DNA of 64,000 nt, taken from positions 1 to 64,000 of the forward strand of contig JAGZSF010000009.1 in NCBI GenBank assembly GCA_018381235.1, given 5' to 3'. Shown here piece by piece: positions 42,290 through 54,222 of the stretch. Source of the stretch: Collinsella sp. (GTDB lineage Bacteria > Actinomycetota > Coriobacteriia > Coriobacteriales > Coriobacteriaceae). The notes under the pieces are model-generated. The model did not search any database. It worked only from the letters and a program-made list of their open reading frames with translations, and was not told where the DNA came from. The number at the start of each line of letters is the position of its first letter. The first letter of the stretch is position 1. The translations under genes and the position numbers were made by a program.

Positions 42290-44110
42290 ATGTCCATTGA
42301 GGTCATGAGGTCTGTGATCGAGGCCGCCGAGGGCCGCGTGCCCGTCGACACGCTGTTTATCAATGCGCAGATTGTCGACGTGTATGGCCAGCGTGTGGCG
42401 CCCGGCAGCGTTGCCGTCAAGGACGGTGTGATCGTCGGCGTGCTCTACGATGGTCGCGACGATGCCGCCGGCACCTACGAGGCTGCCGAGGTCATTGACT
42501 GCCAGGGCCGCTATCTCGCCCCCGGCTTTATCGACGGACATCTGCACATTGAGTCCTCGAACATCCGTCCCGCCGAGTATGCGCGCATGGCGGCGACGCG
42601 CGGTACCACCACCGCCATTGCCGACAGCCACGAGATCGCCAACGTGGCGGGGCTCGACGGCCTGCGCTTTATGATCGAGGACGGTCGCCGCGCGCCCATT
42701 TCCATCAAGTACATGATGCCCTCATGCGTGCCCGCGCTGCCCGATGAGCAAGCGGGCGCTGTGATTACCGCTGCTGACATGCAGGCGTTTTTTGCCGAGC
42801 ATCCGGGCGACGTTTTTGGCCTGGGCGAGATGATGAACCTGCCGGGCGTCTTTATGGCCGATCCCGAGACCTGCGCTCGCATCGATGCTGCCAACCAGAC
42901 GCCGTCCAAGCAGGTCGACGGCCATGCGCCGCTCGTTGCCGGCAAGGACCTCAATGCCTATGCCGCGGCGGGTATTATTGCCGACCACGAGTCGACGATT
43001 CCCGAGGAGGCGCTCGACAAGCTGTCTCGCGGCATGTACGTGATGCTGCGCGAGGGTACGTGCAGCCATGATCTGGCCAACCTGTCGCCGATGCTGCTGG
43101 AGAATCCCGCGCGCGCCCGCCGCTGCTGCTTTGCGACTGACGACCGCGCTCCTTCCGATGCGCTTGCAACCGGCATGATCGACAATGCCTGCCGCGTGGC
43201 GATTGAGGCCGGTATCGACCCCGTGGTCGCTATCTCTATGGCGTCCCTCTCCACGGCCGAGGCGTTTGGCCTGGATCACGGCTGCCGCGACCCGCACGAG
43301 CTCCGCGGTGCGATTGCCCCGGGCAAGCGTGCCGACCTGCTGGTGCTCAATGACCTGACGTTTGCCACGGCTCCGCATCGTGTATATGCCGCCGGTGCCC
43401 TGGTGGCGCAGGACGGCACCTTTGTGGGCGAGATCGCACCCGAGATGGCCGAGGTTGCGGCCCTTGCCGATGAGCTGCGCGCCTCCGTTAAGCTGCCGAA
43501 GCTTTCGCTCGACGTGTTCGACTATGCCTTTAAGCCGGGCGAGGCCGTGATCGACGTGGTGCCGGGCAAGGCCATCACGGGTATGGCTCGCCCCGAGAGT
43601 GCCGAGGGCCTGCGCCGCATTATGCTGATCGAGCGCCACGGCCGCGGCGTGTCGCTGCAGGCCGAGGGCGCCGATGGCGACGGCCCCGCTGGCCTGGGCC
43701 TGGTCGGCAAGCATATCGGTCGCGGCTGGGTGCGCGGCTTTACCATCACGGGCGGTGCCATCGCCTCGACGATCGGCCACGACTCGCACAACGTGTGCGT
43801 GGTGGGCGACAGCGCGGCTGATATGATGGCTGCCGTCGAGGCCGTGGGCCAGGGCGGCCACGTGCTGGTGCGCAACGGCAAGGTCGTGGCGCGTATTCCG
43901 CTGGCGCTCGGTGGCCTTATGAGCGAAGGCACGGCCGAGGACGTTGCTGCGCAGCACGACGACTTTATGGTCAAGGCGCGCGCCATGGGTATTGAGCCGC
44001 CGCTCGACCCCATCATGGGCATCATCTTCCTGCCCCTGCCGGTCATCCCGACGCTCCGCATCCGCCCCGAGGGCATGTTCGACGTTACAACCTTCACCTA
44101 CGCCGACTAG
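42290..44110 (+). CDS. adeC: adenine deaminase (AdeC type)
   Basis: 606 residues from the ATG at 42290 after AAAGGAG. It converts adenine to hypoxanthine with release of ammonia. Metal ligands are in GFIDGHLHIESSNI and IADHES, with the AdeC-type FATDDRAPSDALATGMIDNA and GLGEMMNLPGV. Start chosen for the ribosome-binding site; the open frame extends upstream without any support. Function fits the purine/ureido genes at 14-23 kb, but it is not adjacent to them. Confidence 0.93.
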   Translation: MSIEVMRSVIEAAEGRVPVDTLFINAQIVDVYGQRVAPGSVAVKDGVIVGVLYDGRDDAAGTYEAAEVIDCQGRYLAPGFIDGHLHIESSNIRPAEYARMAATRGTTTAIADSHEIANVAGLDGLRFMIEDGRRAPISIKYMMPSCVPALPDEQAGAVITAADMQAFFAEHPGDVFGLGEMMNLPGVFMADPETCARIDAANQTPSKQVDGHAPLVAGKDLNAYAAAGIIADHESTIPEEALDKLSRGMYVMLREGTCSHDLANLSPMLLENPARARRCCFATDDRAPSDALATGMIDNACRVAIEAGIDPVVAISMASLSTAEAFGLDHGCRDPHELRGAIAPGKRADLLVLNDLTFATAPHRVYAAGALVAQDGTFVGEIAPEMAEVAALADELRASVKLPKLSLDVFDYAFKPGEAVIDVVPGKAITGMARPESAEGLRRIMLIERHGRGVSLQAEGADGDGPAGLGLVGKHIGRGWVRGFTITGGAIASTIGHDSHNVCVVGDSAADMMAAVEAVGQGGHVLVRNGKVVARIPLALGGLMSEGTAEDVAAQHDDFMVKARAMGIEPPLDPIMGIIFLPLPVIPTLRIRPEGMFDVTTFTYAD

Positions 44111-44158
44111 TCATCGGGGACGTTCTTAAACGACTAATCGTCGGGGACACTCTTTGGC
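44109..44158. repeat. GGGGACGTTC-type intergenic repeat, copy 2
   Basis: AGTCATCGGGGACGTTCTT followed by ACGACTAATCGTCGGGGACACTCTT matches, in the opposite orientation, 45172-45221. It overlaps the last base pairs of adeC. The remaining gap to 44316 has no other recognised feature. Confidence 0.7.
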
Positions 44159-44316
44159 GGGCTGCCTGACGTCGCGACCGTGGGGCCTCTGGCGCGCGTG
44201 AGCTATTTGCTAGGTCCTTGTAACGTTTGCGCCCGCGGAGTCTTATTTGAGCTCCCTTTGGGTACGGTGATTTTGGATATACGTCCGATTCCATCAAGCC
44301 CGAAGGGAGCTTTTCT

Positions 44317-45111
44317 ATGTTTAAACTGATTGCATCCGATATGGACGGCACACTGCTTGACGAAAACGGCCAGGTGCCTCCCGAGACCTACGAACTGATT
44401 CTGGCGCTACACGAGCATGGTGTGCATTTCGCTGCATCGTCAGGTCGTCGCTACGATCGCCTGTGCGAGTTCTTTGCGCCCGTTCGCGACAAGATGGACT
44501 TTGTCGCCGCTAACGGCGCCCAAGTCTACGCCGACGGTAAGATGGTAGACCGTGAGGTGTATTCCCACCTGGCGATTCGAAGGCTCGCCCAAGCCGTCAG
44601 GACGTTTCCCAATCTGCATCTTGCGCTCTTTGACCGAACCAAGTCCTTCCTGCTCGATGACGAGTGCAAGTTCGTGCGTGAGGTCGATAAGGACCTTCCC
44701 AATGCCGAGCGCATTTGGGAGCTGCCCGATCCCAGCGTAAATATCATCAAGGCGAGTATCTTTTGCGATGACTGTGCCGTTATGGACAGTGCCTACGTAC
44801 TGCAGCGCGAGCTTGGCCAGCTCTTTACCTTTGCGCCTTCTGGAAACGCATGGATCGATGCCATGCAGCCCGGTGTGTCGAAAGCCTCGGGAATCGAGCA
44901 GCTCATGGAGCACTATGGCGTCGAACGCGACGAGGTCATGGCGTTTGGCGACTCGATGAACGACTACGAGATCATTCGCTTTGTCGGCACGGGCTGCGCG
45001 ATGGAAAATGCGCGCCCCGCGCTCAAGGCGGTGGCCGATCGCGTGGTGGGTTGTAACCGCGACCACGCCGTCCAGCAGGAGCTCCGTCGCGTGCTGGAGG
45101 GTCTCTCCTAA
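44317..45111 (+). CDS. Cof-type HAD-IIB family phosphatase
   Basis: 264 residues. The catalytic motif I is DMDGTLLDENG, motif II is SSGRR, and the C-terminal GDSMNDYEI holds the Mg-binding Asp residues. These enzymes dephosphorylate sugar phosphates or flavin-type substrates; the precise substrate is unknown. ATG 44317 follows AAGGGAGC. It is convergent with the next HAD gene. Confidence 0.88.
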   Translation: MFKLIASDMDGTLLDENGQVPPETYELILALHEHGVHFAASSGRRYDRLCEFFAPVRDKMDFVAANGAQVYADGKMVDREVYSHLAIRRLAQAVRTFPNLHLALFDRTKSFLLDDECKFVREVDKDLPNAERIWELPDPSVNIIKASIFCDDCAVMDSAYVLQRELGQLFTFAPSGNAWIDAMQPGVSKASGIEQLMEHYGVERDEVMAFGDSMNDYEIIRFVGTGCAMENARPALKAVADRVVGCNRDHAVQQELRRVLEGLS

Positions 45112-45117
45112 TCCGGC

Positions 45118-45168
45118 AGATGGGGACGTTCCTTTTCTGCCGACAGTGGGGGACAATCCTTGCAGCTT
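45118..45168. repeat. GGGGACGTTC-type intergenic repeat, copy 3
   Basis: GGGGACGTTCCTTTTCTGCC followed by GGGGGACAATCCTTG; same module as 42081-42130. It lies between two convergent HAD genes. Confidence 0.7.
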
Positions 45169-45171
45169 TTT

Positions 45172-45221
45172 GCGAAGAGTGTCCCCAACGACTAGTCATT
45201 CAAGAACGTCCCCAATGACTG
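45172..45221. repeat. GGGGACGTTC-type intergenic repeat, copy 4 (inverted)
   Basis: Reverse complement reads CAGTCATTGGGGACGTTCTT, then GACTAGTCGTTGGGGACACTCTT, matching 44109-44158. Paired with copy 3 it forms a large hairpin between the convergent genes. Confidence 0.7.
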
Positions 45222-45249
45222 TTTTAGCTACCCTGCCGGGTTGCTGCTG

Positions 45250-46092
45250 CTAGGCGAGAGCGGCCATGATGGTGCGGGCGACGCCGTCGTGGTCGTTGTC
45301 GTATTCGGTGATGGCGTCGGCGGCCTCGCGGTCCTCGGGCTCGGCGTTGATCATGGCCATGCCGTGGCCCGCTGCCTGCAGCATGGGGATGTCGTTGATG
45401 TTGTCGCCGAACGCCCAAGCGTCGGCGAGACGCTCGCCCAGGTGCTCGCAGAGCCACGTGAGGGCCGTTCCCTTGGTGGCGCCCTCGCCCATGACCTCAA
45501 TATTCATGGCGTACGAACGCGTGACCTCAATGCCTCCGAGCGTGTCGAGCTCCGCCGCGATGGCGTCGCGATCGGCCGGGTCGTGCCAGTACATGGCGAT
45601 GCGCTCGAGCGTCTCGACCTCGTCGATCTTGCTGTCGATATCCATGTCGATCGGTGTTCGTGTGCGCTTGAGCGAAGCCGCGATGTGGGGGTCGCCGCCG
45701 CAGAATTCGTCCAGGCGCGTGTAGAGCGAGCGGGGGAGGAAGCACTGCCCATCCGCGAAGATATCGAAGGTCACATCGTGGCCGGCGGCGATGCGATGGA
45801 TGCGATGGGCAATGCCGCAATCGAGCGGACGGCTCAAGATGCACGTGGCGCGCGAGGCGTCGGTGGGCACATCGTCGTCGAGCTGCCAGACGCTGGCGCC
45901 ATTGGCGCAAACGGCATAGTGCACGGCGGTATGGGCGAGGATGGGCTCAAAGATGCCCGACAGCGGACGTCCCGTGCAGGGCACAAATTCAATCCCGCGT
46001 CGAGCGAGCTCGTCGAGCATCGCCCAGGTGGCATCGCTCATCTGCTTATCGCTCGTCAACAGCGTTCCATCCATATCGGAAAACACAATCAT
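45250..46092 (-). CDS. Cof-type HAD-IIB family phosphatase
   Basis: 280 residues. Motif I FSDMDGTLLTSDKQ, motif II PCTGRP and the metal motif FGDNINDIPML are present. Paralogue of the gene at 44317-45111, in opposite orientation with repeats between them. The substrate is unknown. Confidence 0.88.
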   Translation of the reverse strand: MIVFSDMDGTLLTSDKQMSDATWAMLDELARRGIEFVPCTGRPLSGIFEPILAHTAVHYAVCANGASVWQLDDDVPTDASRATCILSRPLDCGIAHRIHRIAAGHDVTFDIFADGQCFLPRSLYTRLDEFCGGDPHIAASLKRTRTPIDMDIDSKIDEVETLERIAMYWHDPADRDAIAAELDTLGGIEVTRSYAMNIEVMGEGATKGTALTWLCEHLGERLADAWAFGDNINDIPMLQAAGHGMAMINAEPEDREAADAITEYDNDHDGVARTIMAALA

Positions 46093-46179
46093 TTGATGCA
46101 GCCCTTTCTGCTGGCATAAAAAGCGTGGCCGAGGGCGATGATGCCCTGGCCACGCTCGGGTTCTATAACGGTCCGCGTC

Positions 46180-47598
46180 CTAGCGATCGGCGAGCGGCTT
46201 GTACTCCAGCGGCTCGATAACCGGGCGATACGCGGGGCGAATAATGCGGTGCGCGCAGAAGAGCTCTTCCATGCGGTGTGCCGACCAGCCGGCCATGCGG
46301 GCGACGGCGAATAGCGGCGTAAAAAGCGTCTCGGGTACGCCGAGCATCTTGTAGATAAAGCCCGTGTACAGGTCGATGTTGGCACAGATGGGCTTGGTCA
46401 TGCCGTGGTCGCGCATCACCTGCGGTGCCAGGCGCTCGATGCGCTCGATGAGCGCGAACTCCTCGCCCAGGTCCTTCTTGGCGGCAAGCGTGCGCGCGTA
46501 ACGGCGGCAGACCTCGGCGCGCGGGTCGCTCAGCGTGTAGACGGCGTGGCCCATACCGTAGATGAGACCCGTGCCGTCGAAGGCCTGCTTGTCGAGGATC
46601 TTGCCCAGGTAGGCTGCGACCTCGTCCTCGTCCTCCCAATTGGAGACGTGCGCACGGATGTCCTCGTGCATGGACACGACCTTGGCGTTGGCGCCGCCGT
46701 GGCGCGGGCCCTTGAGTGAGCCGATAGCCGCGGCGTAGGCGGAATACGGGTCGGTGGCCGAGGAGGACAGCACGCGGCAGGCAAACGTGGAGTTGTTGCC
46801 GCCTCCGTGTTCGGCATGCAGCATGAGCATCACGTCGAGCAGCATGGCTTCGTCGCGGGTGAATGCCATGCCGCCGCGCAACACCTGCAGGATGGTCTCG
46901 GCGGTGGAGAGACCGGGTGTGGGGTGCGGTACATGAACCTCGGAGCCGCGGCGCTTGGCGACCGAGGCCATATGCGCGAAGGCGGCGATGCGGGGGAGAC
47001 GGGCGAGCATGGAGATGGCGACGTCGATTTCGTGCTCGGGCGTAATGGCGTCGGGCTCGGCGTCGAAGGCGTAGAGCAGCAGCACGGCGCGCTGAAGCAC
47101 ATTCATGATGCTCGACGACACCGTGGTCATGGGGAACTCTTTGACGTACTCATCGCTCAGGTGCCTAAAAGCGCCCAGACGTCCGCAAAAACCGTCGAGC
47201 TCCTCTTTGTTGGGCAGCGAGCCCGTGATGAGCAGGTAGGCGACCTCTTCGTAGCCATAGCGATTCTCGGCCTGGGCGTTGTTGACCAGGTCCTCGATGC
47301 TGTAGCCGCGCAGCGTAAGCTTGCCCTGGTCGGGCACGACTTTGCCGTCGACCTTGTTGTAGCCGTGCACGTCCGAGATGCGGGTAAGGCCCGCGACCAC
47401 GCCCGAGCCATCGGCATTGCGCAGGCCGCGCTTGACGTTATGCTCTACGAACAGGCCCTCGTCGTACGGGGCGGTCGGCAGGCCGTGGTAGAGGTTTTCG
47501 CTTTCGGGCGAAATCTGACGGCTCGCCTCGTAATCCAGAACCAGGCGGCTCAGGTGATCGTCGAAGCGGTAGTAGATTTTCTTGGCGTCGTAGGCCAT
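46180..47598 (-). CDS. gltA: citrate synthase family protein
   Basis: 472 residues from the ATG at 47598 after GAGAGGAG. HAEHGGGNNSTFACRVLSS and GSLKGPRHGGANAKVV carry the catalytic histidines, and the third motif is near the C-terminus (ANIDLYTGFIYKMLG). It condenses oxaloacetate with acetyl-CoA, although 2-methylcitrate synthase activity cannot be excluded. An N-terminal extension of about 70 residues is present. It lies 77 nt after the ACT protein gene on the same strand. Confidence 0.88.
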   Translation of the reverse strand: MAYDAKKIYYRFDDHLSRLVLDYEASRQISPESENLYHGLPTAPYDEGLFVEHNVKRGLRNADGSGVVAGLTRISDVHGYNKVDGKVVPDQGKLTLRGYSIEDLVNNAQAENRYGYEEVAYLLITGSLPNKEELDGFCGRLGAFRHLSDEYVKEFPMTTVSSSIMNVLQRAVLLLYAFDAEPDAITPEHEIDVAISMLARLPRIAAFAHMASVAKRRGSEVHVPHPTPGLSTAETILQVLRGGMAFTRDEAMLLDVMLMLHAEHGGGNNSTFACRVLSSSATDPYSAYAAAIGSLKGPRHGGANAKVVSMHEDIRAHVSNWEDEDEVAAYLGKILDKQAFDGTGLIYGMGHAVYTLSDPRAEVCRRYARTLAAKKDLGEEFALIERIERLAPQVMRDHGMTKPICANIDLYTGFIYKMLGVPETLFTPLFAVARMAGWSAHRMEELFCAHRIIRPAYRPVIEPLEYKPLADR

Positions 47599-47675
47599 GC
47601 GCGCTCCTCTCCGGTCCGCTTTGGGGCCGCGCGCTTGGACGATATGACGTCAAGCTGCCCCGAGCGGCTTGTTCG

Positions 47676-47963
47676 CTACAGGCGGTACATAAAGTTAAAG
47701 ACGTCCTCGCGCTGGATGGACACGTTGACGCCCGAAAGCTCGCCGGCCTCGGCCAGGGCCTTCTGCAGCTCGGCGAAGTCGAGCTTGGACTCGGCGGTGT
47801 CGGCCAGCATGGTCATGGTGAAGATGTCCTCGATAATGGACTGCGTGATGTCGCGGATGTCGACGTTGGCCTCGCCCAGAACGCGGGTGACGCCGGCGAC
47901 GATGCCGGGGCGGTTCTTGCCAAGGACGGTGATGACGATACGGGAGGACGAGATCTCGGCCAT
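47676..47963 (-). CDS. ACT domain protein (UPF0237 type)
   Basis: 95 residues. The fold is a single ACT domain (IVITVLGKNRPGIVAGVTRVLGEANVDIRDI), the form of small regulators that bind amino acids. ATG at 47963 follows GAAAGGG. It precedes the citrate synthase gene on the same strand, which suggests co-transcription. The ligand is unknown. Confidence 0.85.
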   Translation of the reverse strand: MAEISSSRIVITVLGKNRPGIVAGVTRVLGEANVDIRDITQSIIEDIFTMTMLADTAESKLDFAELQKALAEAGELSGVNVSIQREDVFNFMYRL

Positions 47964-48268
47964 GGGAAACCCTTTCGCGTGGTTGCGGCGCGCGCGGGCG
48001 CTCCGCTACGGTACAGTGTTCATCATTGTACCTGTCTGGCGCCAAAAGGGGTGTGCTTACTGCGGCGTTACACGTCTGCAACATGGGTGAAGGCTCGTCG
48101 GGGTGCGTGCTCGCTGCGGTTGGCCACGCCGCCTTGCACAAAGACCGTGAACCTTTTGTGGGACACGCGGCGCCGTGGTATCATAGCCGAGTTTGTTGTC
48201 TTGGTCGGAAACCAAGACGCCTTATGCGCTGATCGGTAACCAGCGCCTGACCAATAAGGAGTCCTACC

Positions 48269-48694
48269 ATGAAGCAGGGTATCCATCCCCAGTATGTCGA
48301 GTGCACGGTGACGTGCTCCTGCGGCAACACCTTCAAGACGCACGCTACCGTGTCCGAGATGAAGGTTGAGCTTTGCAACGAGTGCCACCCGTTCTACACC
48401 GGCCAGCAGAAGTTCGTCGACACCGGTGGACGCGTCCAGCGCTTCGCCGACAAGTTCGGTGGCGCCGCTGCCGCCCAGCTCAAGAAGGCCGAGGAGGCCA
48501 AGGCTGCCAAGGCCGCCAAGGCTGCTGAGGCCGAGGCTGCTCGCAAGGCCGCCGCTGAGGCTAAGGCTGCCGAGAAGGCTAAGCGTGCTGCTAAGTTTGC
48601 CGAGGAGGCTGCCAAGCAGGCCGCCGAGGCTCCCGCAGAGGCTCCCGTCGAGGAGGCCGCTGCCGAGGCCGAGACCACCGAGGCTGCTGAGTAA
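48269..48694 (+). CDS. rpmE: ribosomal protein bL31, zinc form with long Ala-rich tail
   Basis: 141 residues. The first 70 are a normal zinc-binding bL31 (MKQGIHPQYVECTVTCSCG, CNECHPFYTGQQKFVDT). From about residue 73 an Ala/Lys/Glu-rich helical tail of about 70 residues follows, roughly doubling the protein. ATG at 48269 follows AAGGAG. A terminator follows. It links the two halves of the large ribosomal subunit contact area near the E-site. Confidence 0.94.
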   Translation: MKQGIHPQYVECTVTCSCGNTFKTHATVSEMKVELCNECHPFYTGQQKFVDTGGRVQRFADKFGGAAAAQLKKAEEAKAAKAAKAAEAEAARKAAAEAKAAEKAKRAAKFAEEAAKQAAEAPAEAPVEEAAAEAETTEAAE

Positions 48695-48731
48695 ATAGCT
48701 CGCCGCGGAATCACTCGCATTCATGGCATGA

Positions 48732-48772
48732 GGGCCGTGCATCCATTTGGGTGCGCGGCCCTTTTCTTTTTT
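48732..48772 (+). terminator. Rho-independent terminator after rpmE
   Basis: GGGCCGTGCA pairs with TGCGCGGCCC, followed by TTTTCTTTTTT. Confidence 0.85.
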
Positions 48773-48773
48773 A

Positions 48774-48806
48774 TTGGTGCAAACCAACCTGCCCCCATTG
48801 CACCAA
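48774..48806. repeat. TTGGTGCAA palindrome, copy 2
   Basis: TTGGTGCAA (48774-48782) and TTGCACCAA (48798-48806) with a centre similar to the copy at 42131-42163. Intergenic between rpmE and secA. Confidence 0.75.
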
Positions 48807-48836
48807 ATGGCAGAGAGGCAGCGTTTGCCCAGATAA

Positions 48837-48873
48837 AACCTGCCAAAATTAACCTGTCCCATTGTGGCAGGTT
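48837..48873. repeat. AACCTGCCA palindrome, copy 1
   Basis: AACCTGCCA (48837-48845) and TGGCAGGTT (48865-48873) flank AAATTAACCTGTCCCATTG. A second copy is at 61020-61056. The rest of 48695-49002 contains no gene; TACAAT near 48937 is a possible -10 box for secA. Confidence 0.75.
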
Positions 48874-49002
48874 GGTCGTAGTTATTACGTGGCGGTCGAG
48901 GTCGACCGTATAGGCCGCGCCTTGTTTGGCTAAAGTACAATCATCTGTGTTTAACTCGCCCGCAGCTGCACGGCGTGGGCGATGGCCAAAAAGGAAAACC
49001 AC

Positions 49003-51809
<2,807 letters not shown>

Positions 51810-51810
<1 letters not shown>

Positions 51811-52958
51811 TGGCTGAGGCTTTAGAGGTAACGCCCGCCGAGCTGGACGCGTTTGCGGACCGGCTCGGTGAGGTCGAGTCATATCTCCACCTGGACGAGA
51901 AGCGTACCCGCGTGTCCGAGCTCGAGGCCAAAAGTGTTGCCCCTGGCTTTTGGGATGACGCCGACGCCGCCCGTGCCACCATGGAGGAGATTGCGCGCAC
52001 CAAGGAAGATATCGCTGCCGTGGACACCGCGCGCGGCGAGCTTTCCGATGCCCGCGCCGCGCTGGAGCTTGCCGAGGAGATGGGGGATGACCCCGACGCC
52101 GCCGCCCTTCGCGAGGAGGCTGCAGTCACGGCTGAGCGCCTGGCCCGTGCCATCGATGAGCTTGAGCTTTCGAGCTGGTTTACCGGTGAGTTCGATCACG
52201 GCGATGCCATTGTGACCATCAAGCCCGGACAGGGTGGTCTGGAGGCCCAGGACTGGACCTTCATGCTCTTTAAGATGTACATGAAGTACTGCCAGCGTCG
52301 CGGCTGGAAGGTCACCATCAACGACTGTCCCGCGGCCGAGGTCATCGGCATTGACCGTGCGACCTTTACCGTCGAGGGCAAGGACGCATTTGGCATGCTG
52401 CGCGCCGAGGCCGGCGTCCACCGCTTGGTTCGCATTAGCCCCACCGACGACAAGAAGCGCCGCCAGACCACGTTTGCCGGCGTCGAGGTCATCCCCGTGC
52501 TACCCGATGATATCGACATCGAGATCAGTCCCGACGATATCCGCGTGGACGTGTACCACGCGAGCGGCCCGGGCGGTCAGGGCGTCAACACCACCGACTC
52601 CGCCGTGCGCGTGACGCATTTCCCGAGCGGCATTGTGGTTACCTGCCAAAATGAGCGCAGCCAGATCCAGAACAAGGCCGCGTGCATGCAGATCCTCAAG
52701 GCTCGTCTGTACGAGATTGAGCTCGAGAAGCGCGCCGAGGCGCTCGATGAGATCCGCGGGCCCAAGACCACGATTGGTTTTGGCAACCAGATTCGCAGCT
52801 ACGTGCTCTACCCGTACCAGATGGTCAAGGATCTGCGCTCGGGTGTGGAGACCAGCAATGTCGAGGCCGTTCTTGACGATGGCGACCTGGACCCGTTTGT
52901 TATTGGCTACCATCGCTGGGCCACCGGCAACGCTGATGCAGAAGGCTCGGAGGTCTAA
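51810..52958 (+). CDS. prfB: peptide chain release factor 2 with atypical SPT tripeptide
   Basis: 382 residues from the ATG at 51810. The GGQ peptidyl-hydrolase motif is at 255-257 (SGPGGQGVNTTDSAVRVTH). The stop-recognition position reads GVHRLVRISPTDDKKRRQTTFAG, that is S210-P211-T212, where RF2 proteins normally have Ser-Pro-Phe. The +1 programmed frameshift found near codon 26 of most prfB genes is absent; the frame is continuous. RF2 reads UAA and UGA in standard bacteria. By the classical tripeptide model the third-position Thr would relax selection at the third base. TGA stops are rare in this window. Confidence 0.93.
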
Positions 52959-53018
52959 AACATCGGGTGGCTTCAAGCCGATGCCAAGCCCAACGGTTGG
53001 ACGGGTTTGTATCCAGAA

Positions 53019-53045
53019 TAAACCCTGCGCAGGGGTGGTTTTTGT
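53019..53045 (+). terminator. possible terminator after prfB
   Basis: AAACCCTGCGCAGGGGTGG with a TTTTTG tail (53019-53045). The stem is imperfect. Confidence 0.4.
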
Positions 53046-53123
53046 CCGGCGAATCGGTAGAATCGAATACAAGAAGAAGTTCAAAGCGCATTCGTTTGGG
53101 TGCGCTTTTTTGAGGGAGGCAGC

Positions 53124-54014
53124 ATGGCATATCGTCTGGACATCAAGCGCATTCTTTCGATGAACTTCTTTCACGACCTGCCCCAGATCATGTTGGGGTG
53201 TGCCTTGGCCGCCATCGCGACCGACTTGTTTTTGATTCCCAACGGTCTTGCCGCCGGTGGCGTTACGGGCCTTGCCACCATTATCCAGGCGGTCGGCGCG
53301 GCGCGCGGCCTATCGCTTCCCGTTGGTATTCAGACGATCGTGATGAACGCCTTGCTGTTGTTGGTCGTTATGCGCGAGGGCGGCATGTTCTACGTGGTGC
53401 AGACCGCGACGGGCTTTGTGCTGCTGGGCTTCTTTACCGATCTGTTCGCCCCGTTTGTAGCACCTCTGGCGGATGCGGACCTGATGCTCCCTGCCATGTG
53501 GGGCGGCATTATTACGGGCATCGGTTACGGCATGGTGTTGCGCGCCGGCGCCAACACCGGCGGCTCGGACACGATTGGCCAAATCATCTCGCGTAACACC
53601 TCGCTGCCGGTGGGCTCGACCGTCATGGCGATCGATGTTGCCGTATGCGCGCTATCGGCTCCGGTCTTTTCAATCGAAAACGCACTGTATGCAGGCCTTT
53701 CGATGGTCATTAGCGGCTACGTGATCGATGCCGTGGTCGATGGTGGCAACAAACGCCGTATGGTACTCATCATCTCGGACAAGTTCCCTGATATCGCTGC
53801 CGATATCATGTATGGCCTGGGTCGTGGTTGTACCAAGTTTAAGGCGACTGGCATGTATTCGGGTGCCGAGAAGCCAGTGATTATGGTCATCGTGAGCCGT
53901 CGAGAGCTCAATACCCTCAAGACGATCGTGCGCGAGCGCGATCCTCATGCCATCGTGACGGTTGCCGACGTTACGGAAGCCTTCGGCGAGGGATTCAAGG
54001 ACATTAGCGCGTAG
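53124..54014 (+). CDS. YitT family membrane protein with DUF2179 domain
   Basis: 296 residues from the ATG at 53124 after GAGGGAGG. Five or six membrane helices occur in the first 190 residues (e.g. QIMLGCALAAIATDLFLIPN, GGIITGIGYGMVLRAGANTGG). The C-terminal part is a soluble DUF2179 domain (FPDIAADIMYGLGRGCTKF, MYSGAEKPVIMVIVSRREL). A transport or signalling role is presumed; none is established. Confidence 0.8.
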   Translation: MAYRLDIKRILSMNFFHDLPQIMLGCALAAIATDLFLIPNGLAAGGVTGLATIIQAVGAARGLSLPVGIQTIVMNALLLLVVMREGGMFYVVQTATGFVLLGFFTDLFAPFVAPLADADLMLPAMWGGIITGIGYGMVLRAGANTGGSDTIGQIISRNTSLPVGSTVMAIDVAVCALSAPVFSIENALYAGLSMVISGYVIDAVVDGGNKRRMVLIISDKFPDIAADIMYGLGRGCTKFKATGMYSGAEKPVIMVIVSRRELNTLKTIVRERDPHAIVTVADVTEAFGEGFKDISA

Positions 54015-54222
54015 GGTCGATCGCGTTCCATCCAAAAGACGTTCACATTGATAAACCGTTTCATCAGCGGTTCTGCCTGCTAAATTGTTCAAATAATGAT
54101 AAAAACTCTGGTAAAGCCATCAGTTTCCAGCATAATGAATGACGTACGTGCATTGCGGCTGTGTTGGGATTACCTTTCCGTGCCGTGCGCATTTTGTCTA
54201 ATGAGGATGAAAGGAAGGCACA

